DNA of 64,000 nucleotides from Gordonia rubripertincta (lineage in GTDB: Bacteria; Actinomycetota; Actinomycetes; Mycobacteriales; Mycobacteriaceae): contig NZ_CP136136.1 of the NCBI RefSeq assembly GCF_038024875.1, forward strand, positions 3,906,001 to 3,970,000, read 5' to 3'. This document shows, one piece after another, positions 35,910 through 44,037 of the stretch. The notes under the pieces are model-generated. The model did no database searches, had not been told where the DNA came from, and saw nothing but the letters and a program-made list of their open reading frames with translations. Positions within the stretch are counted from its first letter, which is position 1; every line of letters starts with the position of its first letter. Both the position numbers and the translations under genes were made by a program.

Positions 35910-36356
35910 ATGGACCTCATGTGGACACTCACCCGCGATGAGACTTCTGTCGTCGAATCACGCTCGACCGTGAACTCGACCGCGGTCGCCGGCTCGATCG
36001 CGACCACATCGAGCCTGGCGGTGGCCGGTTCGGCCGGCACCGTCGCGAGTGCCGCCGTCGCCGGGTCGGCCGGCACGGTGGCCAGCGCCGGTGTCAATTC
36101 CTCGGCGGCCACGGTCGCGAGCGCGGTCGTCACGGGTTCGGCGGCGACCATGGCCAGTCTGCTCGTTGCCGGAAGTTTGGCGACCGCGATCAGTTCCGGG
36201 GTCGCCGGCAGTGTCGGTGTCGTGGCCTGTCTGCTGTGCCGGCGGTGCGCTGGATGTGTCGGCTGCGTTCGCTGCACGGACTGCGTCGGCTGCGTGGGAT
36301 GCGTCAACTGTTCGGGGTTGCGCGGCGCCGTCGGTCTCCGCGACGTTCATGAGTGA
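35910..36356 (+). CDS. Hexad-repeat protein ending in a (Cys-x-x) ladder, function unknown
   Basis: 148 residues (ATG 35919, MWTLTRDETSVVE, is an alternative start). Residues about 25-106 are tandem six-residue units alternating VAGSAG-like and TVASAA-like, i.e. a 12-residue period repeated about seven times, suggesting a beta-solenoid. Residues 107-134 are ten cysteines with exactly two residues between each (CLLCRRCAGCVGCVRC ... CVGCVNC), followed by SGLRGAVGLRDVHE. No signal peptide or membrane segment. Nearly every codon ends in G or C, and repeat copies use different synonymous codons, arguing for a real, selected protein. The opposite-strand frame is a shadow. Neighbours are selO and a DksA-like gene. 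A metal-binding or redox role is only a guess. Confidence 0.75.
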   Translation: MDLMWTLTRDETSVVESRSTVNSTAVAGSIATTSSLAVAGSAGTVASAAVAGSAGTVASAGVNSSAATVASAVVTGSAATMASLLVAGSLATAISSGVAGSVGVVACLLCRRCAGCVGCVRCTDCVGCVGCVNCSGLRGAVGLRDVHE

Positions 36357-36418
36357 ACGCGATCGTCGGTCCTGCGGCGTACAAATGGATCCGTGAGACC
36401 ACACACCCGGGTGCGGTC

Positions 36419-36790
36419 GTGACCCAGTCCGGCCCGAACCAATCGGAAGCATCGCTGACCGCCGAACGCGAGAGAACCGCGACGCTCATCGAATCGTTGT
36501 CTGCCAGCCTGGCCGCCGTCATCGAGGCGACCGCCGACGCCGCCTCGGACGATGAGCACGATCCGGAGGGAACGACGCTCGCCGTTGAACGCGGGCAACT
36601 GGTCGCCCAGCTCGAACGATCGCGGGTGCGTCTCGACGAGATCGATGCCGCCCTCGAGCGGGTCGGTCGCGGAGCGTATGGCCGCTGCGAGACGTGTGGC
36701 GAGATCATCGACCCCGAGCGGCTCGAGGTGCTCCCCGCGGCCCGGCAATGCGTGCGATGCGCAGCGCGGAATCCGTCCCGCCGGTGGTGA
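36419..36790 (+). CDS. TraR/DksA-type zinc-finger protein
   Basis: About 123 residues from GTG 36419. A long helical coiled-coil region (LIESLSASLAAVIEA ... LVAQLERSRVRLDEIDAALERV) is followed by GAYGRCETCGEIIDPERLEVLPAARQCVRCA, the four-cysteine zinc finger of the DksA/TraR family (C4 type). Such proteins may enter the RNA polymerase secondary channel. ATG at 36353 is an alternative start that overlaps the preceding gene by 4 nt. Confidence 0.83.
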   Translation: MTQSGPNQSEASLTAERERTATLIESLSASLAAVIEATADAASDDEHDPEGTTLAVERGQLVAQLERSRVRLDEIDAALERVGRGAYGRCETCGEIIDPERLEVLPAARQCVRCAARNPSRRW

Positions 36791-36908
36791 ACACGAAGCT
36801 ACAACCTCGAGAAGATCGTGCCGAGTTCACCGGAAGACGCATGGGCTTGCGGCCGACCGAGTAGACCGAAAGGCGGGTCAATCCTCCGCCGGATCGAAAG
36901 GTGTGCGC

Positions 36909-37952
36909 ATGAAGGCCATTCAGATCATCCAGCCGGGCAAACCGCCGGAGCTGCGCGAGGTCGAGAAACCCACGCCGCGTCCCGGGCAGGTGTTGCTGAA
37001 GGTGACGGCAGCCGGCGCCTGCCATTCGGACGACTTCGTCCTCAACCTGCCCGAGGAAGGATTCCCCTATCCCCTGCCGATGACGCTCGGCCACGAAGGG
37101 GCCGGCGTGGTCGCCGAGGTCGGTACCGGCGTCACCGGCATCTCCGAGGGCACCTCGGTGGCCGTGTACGGAGCCTGGGGTTGCGGCGTCTGTCACTTCT
37201 GCGCCCGCGGCCTGGAGAACTACTGCAGCCGAGCCGGCGAACTCGGCATCACCCCACCGGGTCTCGGCAACCCGGGCGCGATGGCCGAGTACCTGCTCGT
37301 GGACGACGCACGGCATCTGGTGCCGCTCGGTGACCTCGACCCGGTGGCTGCAGTCCCACTCACCGATGCCGGCCTCACGCCCTACCACGCGATCAAACCC
37401 TCGCTTCCGAAGCTGGTCGGCGGCACCACGGCAGTGGTCATCGGAGCCGGTGGTCTCGGGCATGTCGGGATCCAACTGCTTCGCCACCTGACCCCGTCCC
37501 GGGTGATCGCTCTCGACGTGAGCGACGACAAGCTCGCGTTCGCGCGCGAGGTCGGGGCTCACGAGGTGGTGCTCTCCGACGCCGATGCCGTCGCGAACGT
37601 CCGCAAGATCACCGGCAACGATGGTGCGACCGCCGTCTTCGACTTCGTCGGGCTGCAACCCACGCTCGACATCGCGATGGGCGTCGTCGGGACCATGGGT
37701 GACGTGGTGATCGTGGGCATCGGTGACATGGTCGCCACGGCGAAGGTCGGCTTCTTCACCCAGCCCTACGAGGTGTCGGTACGCGCGCCGTACTGGGGGG
37801 CGCGCGACGAACTCATCGAGGTGCTGGATCTCGCACGCGATGGGGTTCTCGAGGTGGCGGTCGAACGATTCTCACTCGATGACGGCGTCGAGGCCTACCG
37901 GCGACTGGCCGCCAATGACCTTCGAGGGCGAGCAGTCGTGGTGCCTGACTGA
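36909..37952 (+). CDS. Zinc-dependent NAD(P)-alcohol dehydrogenase
   Basis: 347 residues of the medium-chain dehydrogenase family. Catalytic zinc ligands are Cys38-type in AAGACHSDD and His/Glu in LGHEGAG. Structural zinc cysteines are in CGVCHFCARGLENYC. The cofactor fold is VIGAGGLGHVGIQLL, with Asp in ALDVSDDK, which favours NAD. This resembles Rhodococcus ADH-A-like enzymes oxidising primary or secondary alcohols and could process alcohols from the P450s. ATG 36909 has GAAAGG upstream. Confidence 0.92.
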   Translation: MKAIQIIQPGKPPELREVEKPTPRPGQVLLKVTAAGACHSDDFVLNLPEEGFPYPLPMTLGHEGAGVVAEVGTGVTGISEGTSVAVYGAWGCGVCHFCARGLENYCSRAGELGITPPGLGNPGAMAEYLLVDDARHLVPLGDLDPVAAVPLTDAGLTPYHAIKPSLPKLVGGTTAVVIGAGGLGHVGIQLLRHLTPSRVIALDVSDDKLAFAREVGAHEVVLSDADAVANVRKITGNDGATAVFDFVGLQPTLDIAMGVVGTMGDVVIVGIGDMVATAKVGFFTQPYEVSVRAPYWGARDELIEVLDLARDGVLEVAVERFSLDDGVEAYRRLAANDLRGRAVVVPD

Positions 37953-38043
37953 TCACTGCCCCGGCGACGGCGCAAGCGCGTCACCTGCGGTTCTTTGTTG
38001 TCTGCGGACCAATGGGTTTCGTCGTTCGGTGGGCAGTAACGCT

Positions 38044-38063
38044 AACCTACGGTACCGTAACTT
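38044..38063. promoter_or_regulatory. Palindromic operator-like site at the acyltransferase start
   Basis: Core TACGGTACCGTA (38048-38059) is a perfect 12-bp palindrome; AA and TT pairs on the outside extend it to 20 bp with four mismatches. It lies immediately before the GTG at 38066, as expected for a TetR-type lipid regulator site. Confidence 0.55.
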
Positions 38064-38065
38064 AC

Positions 38066-38794
38066 GTGGATGTAGAGCTCTCCCGGTCCGAAGCCGTATA
38101 CGCGCATTACCTCGATCACCAGCAGGATCGGGTACGCGCGAAGTTGATGTACGGGGTGCTCGCCGCCAAGATCAGGCCTGTCGTGCGGTTCACCGCGCGC
38201 GATCGGCTGGTTCGTGCGGTTCGCAGCGGGAAGCCGCTGCTGATCGCGGCCAACCATGTGTCCGAGCGTGACCCGCTGGTGCTTGCCGCGGCAGGCTTCC
38301 GCTCGCCGCTCCGTCCCCGGATCGGTCACATGCGCGTGCTGGCGAAAGACGAACTCTTCGAAGATCCCGAGCAGCGGCGCAAGATCGACACCCTGGGCGG
38401 CATCCCGGTCTTCCGGCAGAAGGACCACGGTGTCCGGGCCGCCGCGGAGGCCGGTCGGCAGATGTTCGGCGTGTGCGTCGAGCGGATGGTCCGCGGCGAC
38501 AGCATCGCCGTCTTTCCCGAGGGGACCTGCAACGAGGGTGACGTCACCCGGCTGCAGAAGCTCGGAACGGGGATCGGCCATATCGCCTACCGTGCACTGA
38601 AAGCAGGCGTCGACGTCACACTCGTGTCAGCCGGTATTGCCTACCCGCAGAAGGGTGATCGGCCGCGTCCGATGGTGACCTTCGGCGACCCTGTCGACCT
38701 CGCCGGCCATCAGGACGAGACGCCGGCGGCACTGACGAGAATGATCCAGGATGACCTGCAGGCCGTGGTCGACGAGGTGTGTCGGGCCGCCTGA
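38066..38794 (+). CDS. 1-acyl-sn-glycerol-3-phosphate acyltransferase (PlsC-like)
   Basis: 242 residues. The acyltransferase motifs are NHVSERDP (His-x4-Asp catalytic pair), the GGIPVFRQ region and FPEGTCNEG (phosphate-binding block), then VSAGIAYP. It acylates lysophosphatidate or a similar acceptor at the membrane face. GTG 38066 is preferred over ATG 38012 because a palindromic operator would otherwise lie within the coding region; if so the mRNA may be nearly leaderless. Confidence 0.82.
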   Translation: MDVELSRSEAVYAHYLDHQQDRVRAKLMYGVLAAKIRPVVRFTARDRLVRAVRSGKPLLIAANHVSERDPLVLAAAGFRSPLRPRIGHMRVLAKDELFEDPEQRRKIDTLGGIPVFRQKDHGVRAAAEAGRQMFGVCVERMVRGDSIAVFPEGTCNEGDVTRLQKLGTGIGHIAYRALKAGVDVTLVSAGIAYPQKGDRPRPMVTFGDPVDLAGHQDETPAALTRMIQDDLQAVVDEVCRAA

Positions 38795-38803
38795 TTCCGC
38801 GAG

Positions 38804-39154
38804 TTATTCCGTCGCCGACGGCGGCAGGTTCTCCCATGCCCACGCGGTGAGGGCGGTCAGCGCCGGCATGAGCGCGCGCCCCGACTCGGTGAGCTGATAG
38901 GACACCGACACCGGCGGACCGGGATCCACCAGGCGTTCCACCAGATTGGCCGCAGTCAGTTCCGAGAGTCGGCCGGACAGCACCGAATCGCTGATTCCTC
39001 CGACGGCGCAACGCAATTCGGCGAACCCTGCCGGTCCGTTCATCAGTGTTGCGATGAGAATGCCGTTCCACCGCTTGCCCAGGAAGCCGAACGCACGACG
39101 CAATGCATCGTCGCATGTGCGCGGCTCGTGGCCGGTAGCGGAAATCTCGGACAT
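38804..39154 (-). CDS. HxlR-family transcriptional regulator
   Basis: 116 residues from ATG 39154. Winged-helix HxlR signature: CDDALRRAFGFLGKRWNGILI, FAELRCAVGGISDSVLSGRLSELTAANLVER, VSYQLTESGRALMPAL. A cysteine (in HEPRTCDDAL) near the N-terminus is the position used for redox sensing in YodB/QorR-type members. It diverges from a quinone/azo reductase gene across an 11-bp inverted repeat, so it likely represses that gene in response to electrophiles. Confidence 0.87.
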   Translation of the reverse strand: MSEISATGHEPRTCDDALRRAFGFLGKRWNGILIATLMNGPAGFAELRCAVGGISDSVLSGRLSELTAANLVERLVDPGPPVSVSYQLTESGRALMPALTALTAWAWENLPPSATE

Positions 39155-39203
39155 CCAACACATCCTAGTCGCCCGCTGGCGCTTCACCGTCAACGGTACT
39201 ACC

Positions 39204-39237
39204 GTGTGACTAGCTGCTTCTAAATTGCTAGTCACAC
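39204..39237. promoter_or_regulatory. Operator between HxlR regulator and azoreductase
   Basis: GTGTGACTAGC and its exact reverse complement GCTAGTCACAC, separated by 12 nt; the spacing and size fit an HxlR dimer site. It lies 16 nt before the azoreductase ATG. Confidence 0.72.
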
Positions 39238-39252
39238 ACTCAGGAGTCTTCG

Positions 39253-39912
39253 ATGTCCCTCTTCCGCTTGGATGCCAGCATCTTCCCCTCCACATCGGCG
39301 AGCCGCGCCCTCGGCGATCTCGTCGAACGCGAATGGACCGGTGCGCACCCGGACTCGACGGTCACCCGACGCGATCTGTCGGCCGAGCCCGTTTCCGCGA
39401 CCGCCTGGCGCGACGCCGTGATCGCCGGAACGGTCCCGCCGGCCGACCGCGACGACGCGCAACGCGAGGCGGTCGACCTCGCCACCGCGATCGCGGACGA
39501 GGTCCTCGGTGCCGAGGCATTGCTGCTCACCGTTCCGCTCTACAACTTCGGTGTGTCCCAGCACTTCAAGACCTGGTACGACCTCGCGGTGACCGACCCG
39601 CGGATCGGCGTCGACCCGGCCGAGCTGCGTGGCAAGCCCGCGGTCCTCGTCACGACCCAGGGTGGCAACTACGACCCCGGAACGCCCAGGGAGGGCTGGG
39701 ACCATTCGACGCCGTGGCTGCGTCGCGTACTGGAGGATGTCTGGGGTCTCGACCTCCGGATCGTCAGGCGTCAGTTCACGCTCGTCGGGGTGAATCCTGC
39801 ACTCGACGCATTCGCCGACGTCGCCGCCGAACTCAAGGTCGAGGCCGAGGAGAATGCTCGCGCCGCCGGCCGCGAGCTCGCACTGTCACGCGAGGTCGCC
39901 TCGGCGGGCTGA
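39253..39912 (+). CDS. FMN-dependent NADH-azoreductase/quinone reductase (AzoR-like)
   Basis: 219 residues of the flavodoxin-like fold: FRLDASIFPSTSASRALGD (phosphate-binding loop region), LLLTVPLYNFGVSQHFKTWYD (FMN ring-contact loop) and VLVTTQGGNYDPGTP. It reduces quinones or azo compounds by two electrons. Divergent from and presumably controlled by the HxlR regulator. Confidence 0.88.
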   Translation: MSLFRLDASIFPSTSASRALGDLVEREWTGAHPDSTVTRRDLSAEPVSATAWRDAVIAGTVPPADRDDAQREAVDLATAIADEVLGAEALLLTVPLYNFGVSQHFKTWYDLAVTDPRIGVDPAELRGKPAVLVTTQGGNYDPGTPREGWDHSTPWLRRVLEDVWGLDLRIVRRQFTLVGVNPALDAFADVAAELKVEAEENARAAGRELALSREVASAG

Positions 39913-39994
39913 CCGTCACCGGGGTGCGCTCCACTGTTTCGCCTGGTCACGGCAGGGCGAGTTTGGTCTGCGAACCCGGCGGCTACACCGGGGT

Positions 39995-41068
39995 ATGAGC
40001 AAGGACGAGCAGACCATCGACAAGGCCGGGCGGGACGTCGACGATGACCCGACGCACGCCGACCCCGACGATCCACGCAAGCCCGAGTCGCCCACCGATC
40101 TGACCAAACCGTCGCTGATGTTCGTGCTGCGCAAGACGGCCCGCGAGTTCTCCCGGGACCAGTGCACCGACCTCGCAGCCGCACTCACCTACTACTCGGT
40201 GCTGTCGCTGTTCCCCGCACTGCTCGCCATGGTCTCGCTCCTCGGCGTCTTCGGGCAGGGAGAGAAAACGGTCGACGCGGTGCTGACGATGGTCGAGGAC
40301 CTGGGGCCGTCTGACGCGGTGGACACATTGCGCGCGCCGGTCGAGCAACTGGTGTCCGCGCCGAGTGCCGGCCTCGCCCTCGTGCTCGGTCTCGCCGGCG
40401 CTCTGTGGTCGGCGTCGGGATACGTCGGTGCCTTCGGTCGAGCGATGAACCGCATGTATGAGGTCGACGAGGGGCGTCCGATCTGGAAGCTGCGGCCCGC
40501 CATGCTGCTGGTGACGCTGATCGCCCTCATCCTCGCCGCCGGAGTGGCGTTGATGCTCGCGATCAGTGGGCCGATCGCCCGGTCCATCGGCGACGCAATC
40601 GGTCTGGGCGACACAGCTCTTACGGTGTGGAACATCGTTCGCTGGCCAGTGGTGCTCGTCTTCGTCGTGGTGATCGTGGCCGTTTTGTACTGGGCCACAC
40701 CGAATGTGAAGCAACCGAAGTTCCGGTGGATCAGTGCCGGTGCAGTCCTGGCGATCGTCACGTGGATCGTGGCCTCGGCGGCATTCGCGCTCTATGTGTC
40801 GAACTTCGGCAGCTACAACAAGACCTACGGCGCACTCGCGGGTGTCATCGTCTTCCTGCTGTGGTTGTGGCTGACCAACCTGGCCCTGCTCTTCGGGGCC
40901 GAGTTCGACGCCGAACTCGAACGTGGCCGTCAGCTCCAGGCGGGTATGGCTGCCGAAGAACGGCTACAGCTTCCGCCGCGTGACACCACGGTCTCGGACA
41001 AGAACGAGAAGATTCACCAAGAAGACATCGAGAAGGGCCGGGCCCTCAGGGAATCCCGCGGCGGCTGA
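39995..41068 (+). CDS. YihY/BrkB-family membrane protein
   Basis: 357 residues. An acidic N-terminal tail (DDDPTHADPDDP) is followed by the conserved CTDLAAALTYYSVLSLFPALLA, about six membrane helices, and a Glu/Lys-rich C-terminal tail. The family is often mis-named ribonuclease BN; its role in transport or envelope biology is unsettled. A second paralogue is at 56409-57422. Confidence 0.87.
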   Translation: MSKDEQTIDKAGRDVDDDPTHADPDDPRKPESPTDLTKPSLMFVLRKTAREFSRDQCTDLAAALTYYSVLSLFPALLAMVSLLGVFGQGEKTVDAVLTMVEDLGPSDAVDTLRAPVEQLVSAPSAGLALVLGLAGALWSASGYVGAFGRAMNRMYEVDEGRPIWKLRPAMLLVTLIALILAAGVALMLAISGPIARSIGDAIGLGDTALTVWNIVRWPVVLVFVVVIVAVLYWATPNVKQPKFRWISAGAVLAIVTWIVASAAFALYVSNFGSYNKTYGALAGVIVFLLWLWLTNLALLFGAEFDAELERGRQLQAGMAAEERLQLPPRDTTVSDKNEKIHQEDIEKGRALRESRGG

Positions 41069-41099
41069 ACGCCGCACAGCTCCTCGGAAACCTCGTACG

Positions 41100-41128
41100 A
41101 CGTTGTGCCCGGAACCCGGGCGCAACGT
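41100..41128. terminator. Bidirectional hairpin between YihY and thioesterase genes
   Basis: 13-bp stem with one mismatch (arm ACGTTGTGCCCGG) and a 3-nt loop, placed between two converging genes. Confidence 0.6.
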
Positions 41129-41149
41129 CATACAAGTGTTTCGGGTCTG

Positions 41150-41929
41150 TCAGGCGAACAGCGCAACCGTCTGTGAGCCTTGAATGATCGGACGCCGCGC
41201 GCTGTCCCACAGGCGCATCGCCTGATGGGAACAGCCGTCGCGGGTGAAGGTGCTCGACGATTCCAAGAGCATCCAGTCGGTCGGCTTCGGCAGGTCGTCG
41301 GTGCAGATGTGCAGCGACCAGCTCATCGTGCTGACCGGCGCCCACTCGGTGAACGCAGCCGTGGTTGCGGGCGGCAGGGCGTCGGCGAGAGCAATGAGCG
41401 CGGTCGCCCGATCGACGCCTTCGGCGCCCCGGTGACGGACCCACGCCCGGAACAGTGGCGGTCCGTCGTTCGACATCGGGCTCGTCCCACCGGCTTTGCG
41501 GATGTCGAAGTTGTCGACGAACGCCGGGCGCATCGCGGACGGCTCGGTGAACACGGGGCACTCGTCGGGTCCTGGGACCGGTGGCGTCTCGACGAGATCG
41601 TGCTCGATCGTGCTGGTGCGAGGCGTAGCGAAGATCAACGAAGCGTGAGCGGCCACCTGTCCCCCGCTCACGGTTTCGATGGCGACACTGGTCGCCGAGC
41701 GGCCTTCCCGCAGGCGGCGCGCCGTGATCGACGCGCGGTCGACCACGGGTGCGCTCAGCAGGAACTGGGCCGACTTCAACGGTGGTAGCGGATCGCCGGC
41801 GGTCAGTCGGGCCGCGTGCACGGACAGCGCCGCGGTCAAGCCTCCGTACGCGGTACGGCCCTGCGTCCACCCGGTGGGCACGAGAAAGTCGTGGTCGAAA
41901 CCGGAGATGAGTTCGGCGAGAGTCGGCAT
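41150..41929 (-). CDS. Acyl-CoA thioesterase-like protein (double hot-dog)
   Basis: 259 residues with two hot-dog units. The first has WTQGRTAYGGLTAALSVHAA and PLPPLKSAQFLLSAPVVDRASITARRLREGRS. The second has FTEWAPVSTMSWSLHIC and LLESSSTFTRDGCSHQAMRLWD. This is the TesB-like 4HBT_3 arrangement, which hydrolyses acyl-CoAs. Cytosolic, single gene. Confidence 0.83.
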   Translation of the reverse strand: MPTLAELISGFDHDFLVPTGWTQGRTAYGGLTAALSVHAARLTAGDPLPPLKSAQFLLSAPVVDRASITARRLREGRSATSVAIETVSGGQVAAHASLIFATPRTSTIEHDLVETPPVPGPDECPVFTEPSAMRPAFVDNFDIRKAGGTSPMSNDGPPLFRAWVRHRGAEGVDRATALIALADALPPATTAAFTEWAPVSTMSWSLHICTDDLPKPTDWMLLESSSTFTRDGCSHQAMRLWDSARRPIIQGSQTVALFA

Positions 41930-42011
41930 CGTTCCCCTATGACGGTCGGTATAACGCCGGGAACGCTACGCGATCGCGGTTCCTGATGGGCAGCCGGAGG
42001 GGGCCACGGGA

Positions 42012-42440
42012 TCAGGTCGGGTCGGCGACACGACCCGCGCGACCGGCAGCCGCGTCACGGGCCACCGCCTTGCTCAACAGCTGACCGCCGTTGGTCAGCA
42101 CGGCCCGTCTCCAGGGCAGGGTGCCCTCGATCTCGATCTGAATGGACATCGACAAGACCGTCCGGATCACCACGATGATCCCGAGGATCACTGCATCTTC
42201 GATCGAGGGCTTCGAGGTGATCGTCCGGATGAGGTCCGCGGCCACGAGGATCTCGAGACCCAGCAGAATGGCGGATCCCAGGGTTGTGCGCAGGACCGAG
42301 AAGGCCTCGCTTCCCCCTTCCTTCCGTGACAGCGACCGTGCGCCGAGAACAAGCGCGATGACGAAACCGGCGATCATCGCCAATGCGCCGAGAGCTTCGA
42401 ACGCGACCGCCACCACGGTGAAGATGTCCTCGAAATCCAT
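42012..42440 (-). CDS. DUF1622 family membrane protein
   Basis: 142 residues, three predicted membrane helices: FTVVAVAFEALGALAMIAGFV, LGSAILLGLEILVAADLI (with the conserved LEILVAADLIRTI motif) and DAVILGIIVVIRTVLSMS. Family role unknown. ATG 42440 begins the domain. Confidence 0.85.
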   Translation of the reverse strand: MDFEDIFTVVAVAFEALGALAMIAGFVIALVLGARSLSRKEGGSEAFSVLRTTLGSAILLGLEILVAADLIRTITSKPSIEDAVILGIIVVIRTVLSMSIQIEIEGTLPWRRAVLTNGGQLLSKAVARDAAAGRAGRVADPT

Positions 42441-42565
42441 GCACGTCAGCCTATCCGGCTCCACACATCATCAAGGGCTCGCGTTAGTTGCGTCGGCGCA
42501 TTCCGCACTGAGGAACGCCGTGGCACGGGATACGATCCGTCAATGCTGTCACGTGGGCGAGGTCG

Positions 42566-43768
42566 ATGGCTTCCGTTCTGATCGCGATCGTGGTGATCGT
42601 GGGGTGGTCACTGGTCGCGGGCCGGTTGTCGCGACTCCAGATCTCCGGGGCCATCGTCATGGTGGTCGTCGGCATCGTGATCGGTCTGACCACCAACAAC
42701 TCGATCGGCAACGCCCTCGACACCGACTCCGCGGAACCGGTTGTCGAGCTGATTCTTGCTTTGTTGCTGTTCGTCGATGCCATCGAGGTGCGGGGCGGTT
42801 ACTTCGCAGGCGAACGACGCACTTCGCTGCGGGTGTTGCTCGTTGCGATGCCCCTGTCGGTGGCGGCCGCGACCCTGCTGGGCCTGGTGCTGCTTCCGAC
42901 GGCGTCGATCGGTGTCGCGTTGTTGATCGCCTGCGTCGTGATCCCGATGGATCTGACGCCGGCGTCCTCGCTCGTACGCGATCAGCGGTTCCCCACACGG
43001 GTGCGTCACCTGCTGAACATCGAGAGCGGCTACAACGACGGGATCATCGCGCCGATCTTCATCTTCGCCCTGACCCTCGCGGGCGACCACAAGCACGCCG
43101 CATCCCCTGCCGAAGCGCTCGAACTGGCCGTGCCGTCTGCGCTGTGGGCCGTGGTGGCGGGCAGCGTTACCGGACTCGTCAGTGCGCGACTGTCGAACTT
43201 CTCCGTGCGACGAGGGCTCGCGACCGAACAATCCGTCCGGATCAGCCTCCTGCTCATCCCGATCCTCGCCTACGGTTGCTCGGTGCAACTCGGCGGCAAC
43301 GGCTTCGTGGCGGCCTTCGTCTGCGGTATCGCCTACAAGGCGGCACGGGCCGATGATCCGAGCGAAGAGCAACTGCGCCTCGCGGACGACGTCAGTGCGC
43401 TCGCGGCACTCACGATGTGGTTCGTCTTCGGCTGCGCCGCCGTGTTGGTCTTCGAACTCGGGTTTGTCTGGCAGATCGTCGTTCTGGCACTCGCAGCACT
43501 GACCATCCTCCGGATCGTTCCCGTCTACCTCGCGCTGCTACGTACCGACGTCGGTCCGCGGGACCGGTTACTGATCGGAGTCCTGGGACCACGCGGGACC
43601 GCCTCGATCGTCTTCGGTCTCCTCGCCTTCAACGAACTCGACGGGATGGTCGCCAACGAGACGCTCTACGCGATGACCGTGACGGTCCTGGCGAGCGTGG
43701 TGTTGCACGGCTTCAGCGTTGGTCTCGTCGCCCAGCGGCTCGGCCGACGAGATGGTGCGCGCACTTAG
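42566..43768 (+). CDS. CPA1-type cation:proton antiporter
   Basis: 400 residues with 11-12 membrane segments. Conserved NhaP/CPA1 features are VVIPMDLTPASSLVRD, where the usual TDP of the ion site reads MDLTP, then LLNIESGYNDGIIAPIF (the NIESGxND motif with paired Asn-Asp) and GPRGTASIVFGLLAF. It probably exchanges Na+ or K+ for H+. The ATG follows GTGGGCGAGG. Confidence 0.87.
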   Translation: MASVLIAIVVIVGWSLVAGRLSRLQISGAIVMVVVGIVIGLTTNNSIGNALDTDSAEPVVELILALLLFVDAIEVRGGYFAGERRTSLRVLLVAMPLSVAAATLLGLVLLPTASIGVALLIACVVIPMDLTPASSLVRDQRFPTRVRHLLNIESGYNDGIIAPIFIFALTLAGDHKHAASPAEALELAVPSALWAVVAGSVTGLVSARLSNFSVRRGLATEQSVRISLLLIPILAYGCSVQLGGNGFVAAFVCGIAYKAARADDPSEEQLRLADDVSALAALTMWFVFGCAAVLVFELGFVWQIVVLALAALTILRIVPVYLALLRTDVGPRDRLLIGVLGPRGTASIVFGLLAFNELDGMVANETLYAMTVTVLASVVLHGFSVGLVAQRLGRRDGART

Positions 43769-44037
43769 ACTTCGACCGATTCTTTCTGTTGCCTCGCAGG
43801 TTCAGCCGGCGAGGTGTGTCGTCGTGTCGGTGACCCGGTGACAGTCACCCGAGAACATTGTCGCTGCTAGCGACCGATACACGTGCTTCGCCGGCGGATC
43901 GTCGTCGGTGAACAGGATGCAGAGATGGGTCGCATGCCCAGACTGTCACTGTCGCACAGTCGACTTCGCGTCTCTACGAAATGCGTAGAGTTCCTTTCCA
44001 AGCGACCCGCGATCCATTTCGTCCTGAGGATTCAGTC

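Noticed and set aside
35801..36307. 168-residue Pro/Thr/Ala-rich minus-strand frame opposite the Cys-ladder protein
   Set aside because: Third codon positions and periodicity favour the plus frame.
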